From Tateyamaria pelophila (GTDB lineage: Bacteria; Pseudomonadota; Alphaproteobacteria; Rhodobacterales; Rhodobacteraceae), in NCBI RefSeq assembly GCF_019966495.1, contig NZ_JAIMIA010000008.1:1-64000 (forward strand): DNA of 64,000 nt. The letters are read 5' to 3'. Below the pieces are notes generated by a model. That model made no database searches. It was not told where the DNA came from and saw only the letters and a list, made by a program, of their open reading frames with translations. Each line of letters begins with the position of its first letter. The stretch's first letter is position 1. The translations under genes were made by a program, and so were the position numbers. Of the stretch, positions 36,434 through 46,997 are shown piece after piece.

Positions 36434-37686
36434 TCATGTGGGAGCGGGCAAACGGAAAACGGGAATTTGGGCTTTCAACCCGTCGATCAACTGATCGCCG
36501 CAAGGTTCAAGCCTATGCGTTTTCCCGCAGGCGTTCTGCGTCTGCTGGTCGATAAGAACGGGCACGTCCAAAACCTTGCATTGGCCTTCAAGTCTCGCCG
36601 CAAGGTTCACCGCATTCCCGTAGACCGTAAAGGACTGCCGCTCGGACGAGCCGTCTCAATGGCTGCGTCCGCCGGGCCAGCGATGCGGATGGGCGCGTTG
36701 AACGTGACCAGAAAACCGTCGCCCAGATAGGATATGACGATGCCCCCCTGTGCGGCGACCGCATCGGTAGCGGCGGCCAGAAATGCGTCAAGCACGCCGA
36801 TGACATGTTCGGGCGAATGGCGCGCGGAAAACGCTGTAAAACCCGCGATGTCCATGAACAACGCGGTACCCGTGGTGCGTTGCGGTTTAAGTGGGCCATC
36901 GTTTGCGATCAGCGTTCTGGCGATCTCGGCGGGTACATATTTTCCGAACAATGCGCTGATATGTTCACGTGCGCTGCGCTCGCGCCGCCATTCCATCTCA
37001 GAGGCCACTTGCGCAAAGAATACCCCCCACGCGCGGTAGACCACAACGGCCAAGGCAAGCGCCGCAAACATCAGCATGGCCGTTTCCTCGATCCGGTTGC
37101 CGCGTGCGATAAAGTCGATGGACAGAAAAACATCTCCGTAATCCGCCCGCGTGGCATTCGCAGGGATGTCCGCCCAGGACAGGGCCCGATCCATCCCGGT
37201 AATCACCCACATAAACGCCCCCCACCAACCGATCACGCACATCGCCCCGGTCAAAAGCACCAGTCGGCCAGACAGGCTGAGGCAACAGATCGCAACGAGC
37301 GGGAACAAAAAATAGACGCCGTATGCCCGGGCTGCGATGATCTGCGGTACATCGTCCGCCCGGCTGATCGGGATCAACGCAAAGCTTGCGCAGATCGACA
37401 ATATATCAACGGTTTAGACCGCTTACTTCATCCTCTAGAAATCAAACCGCGTGCCGATGACGCTCAGATGGGCAACTCCGACACCGGTGAAAAACAACAA
37501 GATCAAAACGGTCGCCAACCGTTGCTCAAACCCGGTAAAGAGGAACGGCGCGCCGACATACCACATAAAGGCCAGCCCCGTGACAAGTGTGCGGCACGCG
37601 ATGGCTATGCGTAGGCCGCGTTGTTCTGCCCTGATCAGGCAGGCGGCGGATTCGGTGGCAAATGAATCAGGATCTGTCGCGGTCAT
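36434..37686 (-). pseudogene. membrane adenylate/guanylate cyclase, inactivated
   Basis: The remains cover a six-helix-type membrane N-terminus (start ATG 37686 with AAGG upstream) and a class III cyclase domain (TGTALFMDIAGFTAFSARHS, then VISYLGDGFLVTFNAPI). Just after VIGTRFDF there are three stops in one frame: TAG at 37435-37437, TAA at 37423-37425 and TAA at 37414-37416. The same frame then continues with TVDILSICASFALIPISRAD. A second lesion follows the GDGFLVTFNAPI block. About 40 residues expected in the family are missing and the end (QSFTVYGNAVNLAARLEGQC to a TGA at 36434) is in another frame. The gene cannot make a complete cyclase. Confidence 0.85.
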
Positions 37687-37908
37687 TGCGTTACCTTGAT
37701 GGATTTTGCGCGCCATGGCGAACCGGAGTACCGAGCAACCGCTCCTCTATTGTTTGACCCATTCCCAATGTCGGACCGCCTTCGCTGTGTCGGAGCTGTC
37801 CATCCGGGTCAGACCCAGATGAGGCGATTTGGACCTTTATTTCGCAGCGCGGAGTCTCGTAAAGTTTTCAATGACAGGATTGAGCGTTCCAAGCGGAGTC
37901 GAAAAAGG

Positions 37909-39729
37909 ATGAAGTCCGGAGTCGAGAAGACCACCCCCCATCGACATGGCAATGAACCGACACAGTCTCAGCCTTCAGCAGAGGATGTTCAGACGCAGTT
38001 GGCGAGGATGCTCGAAGGGACGTCGTTTCGCGCCAGTCGGCGGCGCCGTGAAATGCTGCGGTTCATTGTCGACGAGACCCTGGCCGGTCGCGGTGACCGC
38101 CTCAAAGGCGTGACCGTGGCTCAGGCCGTCTTTGGCCGCGACGAAACCTTTGATCAGCAGTCCGATCCGGTCGTGCGTCTCGAAGCGCGACGTCTGCGTG
38201 CCGACCTCGACAGCTACTATGTCGATATTGGCAGTGATGATCCTGTTCGCGTGACGGTGCCCAAGGGTGGCTACGTCCCGCATTTCGCCTGGCAGAACCA
38301 CGACGCGCCCGCGCGGCCAAAGGCGCCCGATCCACAGAAGGTGCCGCCTTCGTTGATGGACGAGACCGTACCGCCCGCAACACCTGCAGCGGCCACGGGC
38401 ACTCGCCGCAAACGCCTGACACTTGCCGCGGCCCTTCTGGGACTTGGCGGAGTGCTGGCGATCGGCCTCGCCCTTGTCGGATGGCCCGTCGCGGTGACCA
38501 AAGCCGCAACGGAACGGACGCCCGCGATCATCGTGCTGCCTTTCGAGGCGTTCGGAGACAATGACGACATCGCGCTGATCGCATCCAGCGTGACCGAGGA
38601 ACTGATCGAAAACCTCATGCTCTTTCAGGATTTCCGGGTCTACTCGACGACGAGCAGCTTTCGCCAAATTCCGGGTACGGACGCGGAAGCGCTTGGTCGC
38701 AACAAGGGTGTGTCCTTTGTCGTAACGGGTGTCATGCAATCGCAGAACGGTCAGGTGCGCCTTCGCGCTCGGCTGGTCGACACGCAAACGGGCGAGGTGC
38801 GCTGGAGCGGCAGCTATGACGAACCACTCAATCCCAGCGATCTGCTCGGAGCGCAACACGAACTGGCGGTGGCGATCTCGACCGAACTCGGAGAACCATA
38901 CGGCGCGGTGAACGAAGCCATCGCACGGCGTATGGCGCGCGAAAGCACACCCAGCATGCCCAGCTACGCCTGCATCCAGCGCGCCTACGCGTATAGGCGC
39001 AGCTTCGAAGATGCGCTCTTTGCGCCGGCCATGGCCTGCCTCAAACAGGCTGTCGTGCGCGACCCGGATTATGCAGATGCGTGGGCGATGCTCGGCTGGC
39101 TGCATCTCGACTCAGTGCGCCATGACATCGCGCCACAGGCCGAGCGCTCGGATGAAATGGCCGCGGCGTTTGCGGCTGCCTCTCACGGCGTTGCGCTGGA
39201 GCCTGGCAACCCCCGAACGCTTGCAGCACTCTCGGCCATCAGTTTCTACCGGGGCGACTATGCGGCGGCGGAAGATCTGCAACGCAAAGTGCTGGCACTG
39301 AACCCCTACGATCCCGACACGCTGGCCCAGCTTGGCTGGCGCTTGGCAGTCCGCGGCAACCGGGAGGGCCTTGAATATCTCCAGCAGGCCATCGCGCGCA
39401 GCAACCATCCTCCGGGTTGGTATTTCCACCTGATCGCGGTTTACGCATATCTCGACGGCGATTACACCCGTGCGCTTGACGCGGCCAGTCAATCCGCGGC
39501 CTCTGGCTCTCCCATGGCAATGTCCTTCGCGGCAATGAGCCATGCAAAGCTCGGCGACATGGAGGCGGCGGGTGCAGCGCTTGCAACCATGGCCGAAGGA
39601 TCGCCCTTGCTTGGGAGCGACCCGGCCGCCGCCTACCGCATGCATCACGCCAGCGAAACGATCATCGAGGCTTTGGTCGATGGGTTGCGCGCGGCGGGCT
39701 GGGTTCCACCGGACGAAGTGACGCAATGA
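37909..39729 (+). CDS. membrane signalling protein with TolB/FlgO-like domain and TPR repeats
   Basis: This is a 606-residue protein. The basic N-terminal domain (about 35-140) contains LRFIVDETLAGRGDRLKGV and SDPVVRLEARRLRADLDSYY. It resembles the DNA-binding-like region found in front of such proteins. One membrane helix lies near 170-195 (LTLAAALLGLGGVLAIGLAL). A TolB_N/FlgO-like domain runs from AIIVLPFEAFGDNDDIALIA to TGEVRWSGSYDEP, and TPR-like repeats fill the C-terminal 250 residues. Such proteins are often annotated as adenylate cyclases, but no cyclase domain is present. ATG 37909 follows GGAG; a frame open back to 37696 exists. It is divergent from the cyclase pseudogene. Confidence 0.75.
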   Translation: MKSGVEKTTPHRHGNEPTQSQPSAEDVQTQLARMLEGTSFRASRRRREMLRFIVDETLAGRGDRLKGVTVAQAVFGRDETFDQQSDPVVRLEARRLRADLDSYYVDIGSDDPVRVTVPKGGYVPHFAWQNHDAPARPKAPDPQKVPPSLMDETVPPATPAAATGTRRKRLTLAAALLGLGGVLAIGLALVGWPVAVTKAATERTPAIIVLPFEAFGDNDDIALIASSVTEELIENLMLFQDFRVYSTTSSFRQIPGTDAEALGRNKGVSFVVTGVMQSQNGQVRLRARLVDTQTGEVRWSGSYDEPLNPSDLLGAQHELAVAISTELGEPYGAVNEAIARRMARESTPSMPSYACIQRAYAYRRSFEDALFAPAMACLKQAVVRDPDYADAWAMLGWLHLDSVRHDIAPQAERSDEMAAAFAAASHGVALEPGNPRTLAALSAISFYRGDYAAAEDLQRKVLALNPYDPDTLAQLGWRLAVRGNREGLEYLQQAIARSNHPPGWYFHLIAVYAYLDGDYTRALDAASQSAASGSPMAMSFAAMSHAKLGDMEAAGAALATMAEGSPLLGSDPAAAYRMHHASETIIEALVDGLRAAGWVPPDEVTQ

Positions 39730-39805
39730 TGCCGGGATCCGTCCTGACAGCTGTTTCAGCCGAACCCGATCGGCCCGCATTCCAAACGCCGAACCTATCT
39801 GCTCT

Positions 39806-40639
39806 TCAACTGGGGATCAAACTCGGCGGCGGCGCGATCGGTCCGGGGTCTATTACTTTCCGGGCCTTCAGATCGTAAACGACACCAGGGGTCAGGACGG
39901 AATAGATCACATTGGTGAGGGCAAAGGGTTTGCCGTTCTCGACGTATCCCACATGGTTGATTTCGATCGCGCTGCCGTCGATCACGATGACTGTGCCCGT
40001 ACCGATCACGCGGGCTTTGGTTTCGTCCTCGATCAGCAAGCCCGTGTTTTCTCCGATACCTAGGCCCAGCATCGCAGGATTGGTTGAAACCGCATGCACG
40101 AGACGTGAGATGCGGGACCGTTCGATAAAATGGGTGTCGAAAATGGTGTCATGGATCAATCCCAGCCCTTTGGTCATTTCGATCCCGCCTTTGCGAAACG
40201 GGCGGAAATTGTTGTTTTGAAATATCATGCCTTCGGGAATGACGGCGGCACCGGCCGACGTCCCCGCGATGACACACTGGCCTGAACGGTAGCGCTGCAA
40301 CAGCGCCTTGTGCAGTGGCGTGCCACCGATCAAGGAGGACAGTCGAAGTTGGTCCCCTCCCCCGAACATGAACAGCGTCGCCTTGTCTACGATCTTGGCG
40401 AGCACCGCTGACCCGGCATCCGGGCGTTCCCCGATATGGACGATATCTACCGTTTCAGGGCCAAAACTCGAAAACAACTTTTGATAGTCACGGCCGCGCT
40501 CCTTGGGTTCTTCGCTGGCCGTCGGCACGATAACGATGCGCGCCCTGGCACCCCCGGCCAGTGCGATCATCTCTTGGAAAATATCCGAGTTTTCGGATTT
40601 CTTTTCATTTCCACCAATCGGAATCAGATAGCGAGGCAT
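39806..40639 (-). CDS. cphB: cyanophycinase
   Basis: The 277-residue serine exopeptidase of family S51 releases beta-Asp-Arg dipeptides from cyanophycin. The nucleophile serine is in VIAGTSAGAAVIPEGMI, MFGGGDQLRL precedes it, and FDTHFIERSRISRLVHAV follows. ATG 40639 has GGAG about 10 bases upstream; TTG 40645 is the alternative. It is divergent from cphA, with 355 bases between. It is a cytoplasmic form with no signal peptide, so it mobilises the cell's own stores. Confidence 0.9.
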   Translation of the reverse strand: MPRYLIPIGGNEKKSENSDIFQEMIALAGGARARIVIVPTASEEPKERGRDYQKLFSSFGPETVDIVHIGERPDAGSAVLAKIVDKATLFMFGGGDQLRLSSLIGGTPLHKALLQRYRSGQCVIAGTSAGAAVIPEGMIFQNNNFRPFRKGGIEMTKGLGLIHDTIFDTHFIERSRISRLVHAVSTNPAMLGLGIGENTGLLIEDETKARVIGTGTVIVIDGSAIEINHVGYVENGKPFALTNVIYSVLTPGVVYDLKARKVIDPGPIAPPPSLIPS

Positions 40640-40994
40640 AGGCAATGGCTCCAGGTGTTATGCAGTCTCTTCATCGCCATGGGCGCACGCGCATGCTGCT
40701 GGCAATGATCGTCAAGCCGTGTTAGTTTGATATAGATATCTTGAGAAAGCTGACGCCGTTTCTTGTCAGCAAGACCTGCCCCGTTCCAGTTTATCCGTGC
40801 CGCGCGACCACCTGCGCGCGTGCGGTGTGTTTGAACGTATGAAACAGCGAACAGATTTCGAAACGCGCCGGGTCCAGTCACCCTGAGCGGATACATGCAC
40901 CGTTTATCGTCAACAAGACAGCTACAATACGCTTTGCTCATGCAAATTGAGTCTGGCGTCCACAATGCGCCCGAAGTGCGCAGAAGGTCATGAC
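40640..40994. other. divergent intergenic region cphB/cphA
   Basis: This 355-base spacer should contain the promoters of both cyanophycin genes. A short palindrome GATATAGATATC lies at 40729-40740. A minus-strand frame across 40624-40965 has no protein-like pattern and is taken as chance. No other site was recognised. Confidence 0.4.
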
Positions 40995-43628
40995 ATGAAA
41001 GTCCTCGAGCACCGGGCCCTTCGGGGACCGAACAGGTACAGCCGTTATCAGGCGATCTTCATGCTTTTGGATATTGGGGCCTACGAGCAGCAACCCTCCG
41101 ACACGATAGATGGCTTTACCGACCGCTTGATCGCGCTGATCCCGACGCTGCACAACCACGGCTGTTCGGTCGGGGGTCCGGGCGGGTTCATCCAGCGCCT
41201 GCGACGCGGCACCTGGATTGGTCATATTGCTGAACATGTTGCACTGGAATTGCAGTGTCTGGCCGGAATGGAAGTTGGTTTCGGCAAGACCTACGACACC
41301 AACGACGATGGGATCTACAAGGTTGTTTATCGCTACCGGGTCGAATCGGCGGGCCTGAAAGCCGGTGAGGACGCCGTCGCTCTGGTACAGGCCATGGCAG
41401 AAAATCGACCATACGACATTGATGCGGTCATCGCTCACCTCAAGGACTTGCGCGAAAGCGACCTTCTTGGCCCTTCGACCAATAGTATCGTGGAGGAGGC
41501 AAAGCACAGGGGCATCCCCGCCATTCGTCTCAACAGCGACAGCCATGTTCAACTCGGATATGGCGCCAAGCAACGTCATATTCAGGCAACGATGACTGAT
41601 CGCACCAGCGCAATCGGCGTCGAAATCGCGGACGAGAAATTCAGGACCAAGGAGCGTCTCAGCCGGGCTGGAATCCCCACGCCGGACGGCAGGGTTGCAA
41701 CCTCGTTGGGGCAAGCGACCGGGATTGCCGACGATCTTGGCTATCCTGTCGCGGTCAAGCCCGAGATCGGCAATCATGGACGTGGCATATCGGCCCGCGT
41801 GTCCGATGCAAGCGAGCTTGCAACAGCCTTTGTGTCCGCTGTCGCGATTTGCAGCAGTGTCATTGTTGAAAAGACAATGACAGGTTTTGATTTCCGCGTG
41901 CTTGTCATCGATGGAAACCTGGTCGCCGCCGCCCGTCGCGAACCCGCACATATCGTGGGGGACGGGACGTCCACGGTTCAACAGCTTATCAATCATGTAA
42001 ACGCGGACCCGCGACGCGGCATTGGACATGAACGGGTGCTGACCGCCATATCCATCGACCATATGTCCCAACGTCTGCTTGCCTTCCAGGACCGCACACT
42101 CGACGACGTCTTGGCCTCCGGGGAGAAACTGTATCTGAAATCAACTGCCAATCTCAGCACCGGTGGAACGGCCTGTGACGTCACCGATCACGTGCATCAG
42201 GACGCTCGGTTGATGTGTGAACGGGTGGCGCGCATCATCGGCATGGATTGCATCGGAATAGACATCGTGGCCCCCGGTCTTGATCAGCCGCTCTCGCACG
42301 GGTCCGCCGGGATCGTCGAAGTAAACGCGGCCCCCGGATTCAGGATGCATCTGGCGCCCACCGAAGGACAGGCCCGCAATGTCGCCAAACCCTTTGTCGA
42401 CATGCTGTTTCCGCCTGCGTTGGATACTCATGTCCCCATCATTGCGGTGACGGGCACAAACGGAAAGACGACAACCGCGAAACTGATCGCCCATACGCTC
42501 AAGTACAGCGGCCATATGGTTGGTTTCGCCGGGACGACGGGCGTCGCCATCGATGGCGTCGAAATCGTCGCCGGGGATTACAGCGGCCCCGAAGGCTCCA
42601 GCATCGTTTTGAGAGAGCCAACAATCGACCATGCCGTTCTGGAAATCGCCCGCGGAGGTATCATTCGGCGGGGCTTGGGTTTTGACACCTGTGATGTCGG
42701 CGTATTCCTGAACGTCGGCGAAGACCATATCGGCACCGATGGTGTGGAAGATCTCGAAGAGCTGTCCTTGGTCAAGGCTACGGTCATCGAGGTCGTCAAA
42801 GATACCGGCGTATCCGTTCTCAATGCGGACGACCCCATCGTCGTGGGGCTTGCAGGCAGGGCTGGTGGCAAAATCATTTATTTTTCGCTCCAGCCCAAAA
42901 ACGAAACGATCCGGCAGCATCTGTCGACGGGCGGAACGGCCGTCGTCTTGCAGGATGGCAACCTCGTCATCCACTCCCCCGAACCCACCATACACGTATC
43001 CTCCGTCCTCGAAGCGCCGATCACCATGAGCGGTGCCGCCATCTTCAACATCGCGAATGTTCTGGCCGGAGTGGCAGCGCTGCACGGTCTGGGTCTGTCC
43101 GTCGACATGATCCGAAACGGCATCAGCACGTTCCACCCCAGCGCGTCCCAGAACCCCGGGCGCATGAACCTGATCGACTTTGTCACGTTCAAGGTGATCG
43201 TCGACTACGGTCACAACACGCCTGCGGTCCAGGCCATGGGACACGTTCTGCCGCACCTGACCAAAGGGCAAAAGATCGTCGTGGCCCATGGCACCGGAAG
43301 CAGGGTCGACACGCAATTGCGGGCGTTTGGTCTGGCCCTGTCAGAGGTGTACGACAAAATCATTCTGGCCGATGCCGACCCACGCGGACGCAAACCCGGC
43401 GCAACCTCAGAGCTTGTGCGTTCCGGTGCGGTGGACAATGGATTTGCGCCCGGCGCAGTGGACATCATCAATAACCCGGACACGGCCCTGGCACGCGCTT
43501 TCGAAATTGTACAACCCGGTGATCTGATCGTGGTGCAAGTGAACGAAGTGGAGCCGATGCTCCGCGCCGTCATGGCACATTTTGCGCGGATCGCGGGCCC
43601 CGCCCGACTTCCCGAGGCGGTGCCCTGA
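40995..43628 (+). CDS. cphA: cyanophycin synthetase
   Basis: The 877-residue two-ATP-site enzyme builds multi-L-arginyl-poly-L-aspartate. The N-terminal domain has RGTWIGHIAEHVALELQCLA. The central ATP-grasp module (about 215-480) contains VAVKPEIGNHGRGISARVSD. The C-terminal Mur-ligase-like module has the P-loop VTGTNGKTTTAKLIAHTL near 490, LEIARGGIIRRGLGFD and LNVGEDHIGTDG. Length is normal (family about 870-900). I start at ATG 40995 (MKVLEHRALRGPNRYS), preceded by AAGG; the longer frame from 40947 is unsupported. It is followed after 56 bases by the nucleotidyltransferase-fold gene. Confidence 0.95.
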   Translation: MKVLEHRALRGPNRYSRYQAIFMLLDIGAYEQQPSDTIDGFTDRLIALIPTLHNHGCSVGGPGGFIQRLRRGTWIGHIAEHVALELQCLAGMEVGFGKTYDTNDDGIYKVVYRYRVESAGLKAGEDAVALVQAMAENRPYDIDAVIAHLKDLRESDLLGPSTNSIVEEAKHRGIPAIRLNSDSHVQLGYGAKQRHIQATMTDRTSAIGVEIADEKFRTKERLSRAGIPTPDGRVATSLGQATGIADDLGYPVAVKPEIGNHGRGISARVSDASELATAFVSAVAICSSVIVEKTMTGFDFRVLVIDGNLVAAARREPAHIVGDGTSTVQQLINHVNADPRRGIGHERVLTAISIDHMSQRLLAFQDRTLDDVLASGEKLYLKSTANLSTGGTACDVTDHVHQDARLMCERVARIIGMDCIGIDIVAPGLDQPLSHGSAGIVEVNAAPGFRMHLAPTEGQARNVAKPFVDMLFPPALDTHVPIIAVTGTNGKTTTAKLIAHTLKYSGHMVGFAGTTGVAIDGVEIVAGDYSGPEGSSIVLREPTIDHAVLEIARGGIIRRGLGFDTCDVGVFLNVGEDHIGTDGVEDLEELSLVKATVIEVVKDTGVSVLNADDPIVVGLAGRAGGKIIYFSLQPKNETIRQHLSTGGTAVVLQDGNLVIHSPEPTIHVSSVLEAPITMSGAAIFNIANVLAGVAALHGLGLSVDMIRNGISTFHPSASQNPGRMNLIDFVTFKVIVDYGHNTPAVQAMGHVLPHLTKGQKIVVAHGTGSRVDTQLRAFGLALSEVYDKIILADADPRGRKPGATSELVRSGAVDNGFAPGAVDIINNPDTALARAFEIVQPGDLIVVQVNEVEPMLRAVMAHFARIAGPARLPEAVP

Positions 43629-43684
43629 GACACAGGAGGCCAATCGACCCCTTCGTCCTCGGATAAATTTAGGAGACGCACACC

Positions 43685-44500
43685 ATGACTTACGACAGTT
43701 ACCGCCCCCCGATGGCCGTCATACTCGCAGACGGCATGAACGCGCGTCTCGGTCCGATGACCGACAGCACTGCCGCCTGCATGCTGTCGGTCGGCGGGTC
43801 CGTCATTCTTGAGCGTATGATCCGAAATTGCCTCAGCTGCGGTATTTCGCGGTTCGTGCTGGTGCTCGGCCACAGGGCCGACGACATCACGCAGTTTGTC
43901 ACCAAGGCCTTTCGAGGGGTACGCGTCACCTATGTGACCAATGATCGATACCGCGACAGCAACACCGCCCATGCACTGAGTTTGGCCGCGGCTGCGATCG
44001 GGAGCTCCGAATTCATCAGAATCGATGCGAATGTCGTGTTCGACGCCAAAATCCTGCGCCAATTCACTGACAGCGACTTGCCTAACGCCTTGTGTATCGA
44101 TCGCAAAAGCGCCGACGGAAAAATGAAGGTCGTCGCTGACGACCAAAATCACGTCCGTGCCTTGGGCAAATCCGTTGATCCTGAAACGGCCCAAGGAGTG
44201 TCCATCGGGATCGAGAAGATCAGCGCCAAAACCGCGCCGCTGCTCTTTGCTGAAATTGCGCTGATGACGGAAAACGCCGCAAATCTTAATATCGATCTTG
44301 AAGCCGCATATGGGCAATTGATCGAAAAGGGAACGGACATATATGCGTTCGATGTCACCGGGCTGAACTGGACGAATATCGAGACAACCGAAGATTTTGA
44401 CACCGCTAACGCGATCTTCCGATCACCTATCACCACTGTATCACGTGGCCAGCAACGCGCGTTGGACGAAGCCTCCGAAGACGGGCCCGGTCCGACGTGA
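43685..44500 (+). CDS. nucleotidyltransferase-fold protein with degenerate active site
   Basis: The 271-residue protein has the fold signature of sugar-phosphate/phosphocholine nucleotidyltransferases but with altered key residues. The nucleotide-binding loop reads ILADGMNARLGPMTDSTAACML, in which the usual LAAGxGxRL is LADGMNARL and the usual PK before C(M/L)L is AA. The metal-binding GD is IDANVVFD, and the second acidic site reads NIETTEDFD. It follows cphA by 56 bases with a strong TAGGAG site and is probably cotranscribed. An active transferase seems unlikely; a regulatory or scaffold role in cyanophycin metabolism is a guess. Confidence 0.75.
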   Translation: MTYDSYRPPMAVILADGMNARLGPMTDSTAACMLSVGGSVILERMIRNCLSCGISRFVLVLGHRADDITQFVTKAFRGVRVTYVTNDRYRDSNTAHALSLAAAAIGSSEFIRIDANVVFDAKILRQFTDSDLPNALCIDRKSADGKMKVVADDQNHVRALGKSVDPETAQGVSIGIEKISAKTAPLLFAEIALMTENAANLNIDLEAAYGQLIEKGTDIYAFDVTGLNWTNIETTEDFDTANAIFRSPITTVSRGQQRALDEASEDGPGPT

Positions 44501-44605
44501 AGCGACACAGCAATCCACCGCGCGCCAGCTTGTGGCGACCGGTGCGTACCGCAGCCAGACCTTGCCATTTCGGCCTTGGATCGCTGCATTTTGAAAGGAC
44601 AGACA

Positions 44606-44740
44606 ATGTCTAAAGGCAACAACAAACGTGGCAACAAGGAAGCCAAGAAACCGAAACAGGAAAAGCCAAAGGTCTCCGCGACGGCCAACTCTCTGGCAGG
44701 CAAACCAGCACTGGCGATCGGTGGCAAAAAGGTGAAGTAA
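44606..44740 (+). CDS. 44-residue lysine-rich conserved-looking small protein
   Basis: ATG 44606 follows AAAGGAC at good spacing and opens a 44-codon frame starting MSKGNNKRGNKEAKKPKQEK and ending AIGGKKVK. About 30 percent of residues are lysine or arginine and no hydrophobic core is present. It is probably disordered and perhaps binds nucleic acid. I recall similar short basic proteins in other proteobacteria but cannot name a function. It lies between the cyanophycin locus and groESL, on the same strand. Confidence 0.6.
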   Translation: MSKGNNKRGNKEAKKPKQEKPKVSATANSLAGKPALAIGGKKVK

Positions 44741-44840
44741 AACAGATTTCCAGGTCACAACGGCCAGACGGACCGACCCGAGAAAAATATAATTCGGCCA
44801 GCTCTTGCAGAGATCCGTCAGGATAGCCACTTTTCAAACA

Positions 44841-44867
44841 TTGGCACTCAGGTGTGGCGAGTGCCAA
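44841..44867 (+). promoter_or_regulatory. CIRCE element (HrcA operator) of groESL
   Basis: TTGGCACTC (44841-44849), 9 bases, GAGTGCCAA (44859-44867) is a perfect inverted repeat. It matches CIRCE (TTAGCACTC-N9-GAGTGCTAA) with a compensated G/C change at the third position of each arm. It lies 53 bases before the groES start. HrcA binds such sites and represses groESL except under heat shock. Confidence 0.92.
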
Positions 44868-44920
44868 TGCGTCCCTACGCACGCCACCCCTACCCGGAAA
44901 TCTCGAGAAGGAGCATTTCC

Positions 44921-46898
<1,978 letters not shown>

Positions 46899-46915
46899 AC
46901 AAACGCTCCAAGATT

Positions 46916-46941
46916 GACCCGCGGGCGCAAGCCTGCGGGTC
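46916..46941 (+). terminator. strong hairpin after groEL
   Basis: GACCCGCGGGC (46916-46926), tetraloop GCAA and GCCTGCGGGTC (46931-46941) form an 11-bp stem with one G-T pair, 17 bases after the groEL stop. There is no T-run, so it is either an atypical terminator or a 3'-end stabiliser. Confidence 0.6.
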
Positions 46942-46997
46942 GGTCCCAGGACGGGCCATCGCCACAGGATGCCACCCTTCGGCAAGCCACATCATCC

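Noticed and set aside
37414-37437. Programmed stop readthrough or recoding in the cyclase
   Set aside because: Three stops within eight codons plus a separate frameshifting deletion make readthrough implausible; decay is the simpler reading.
40624-40965. 113-codon minus-strand frame between cphB and cphA
   Set aside because: Cys/His/Arg-rich composition and overlap with the cphB start make it a chance frame.
44788-44793. TATAAT upstream of CIRCE as the groES promoter
   Set aside because: No -35 element at proper spacing; promoter position left unassigned.
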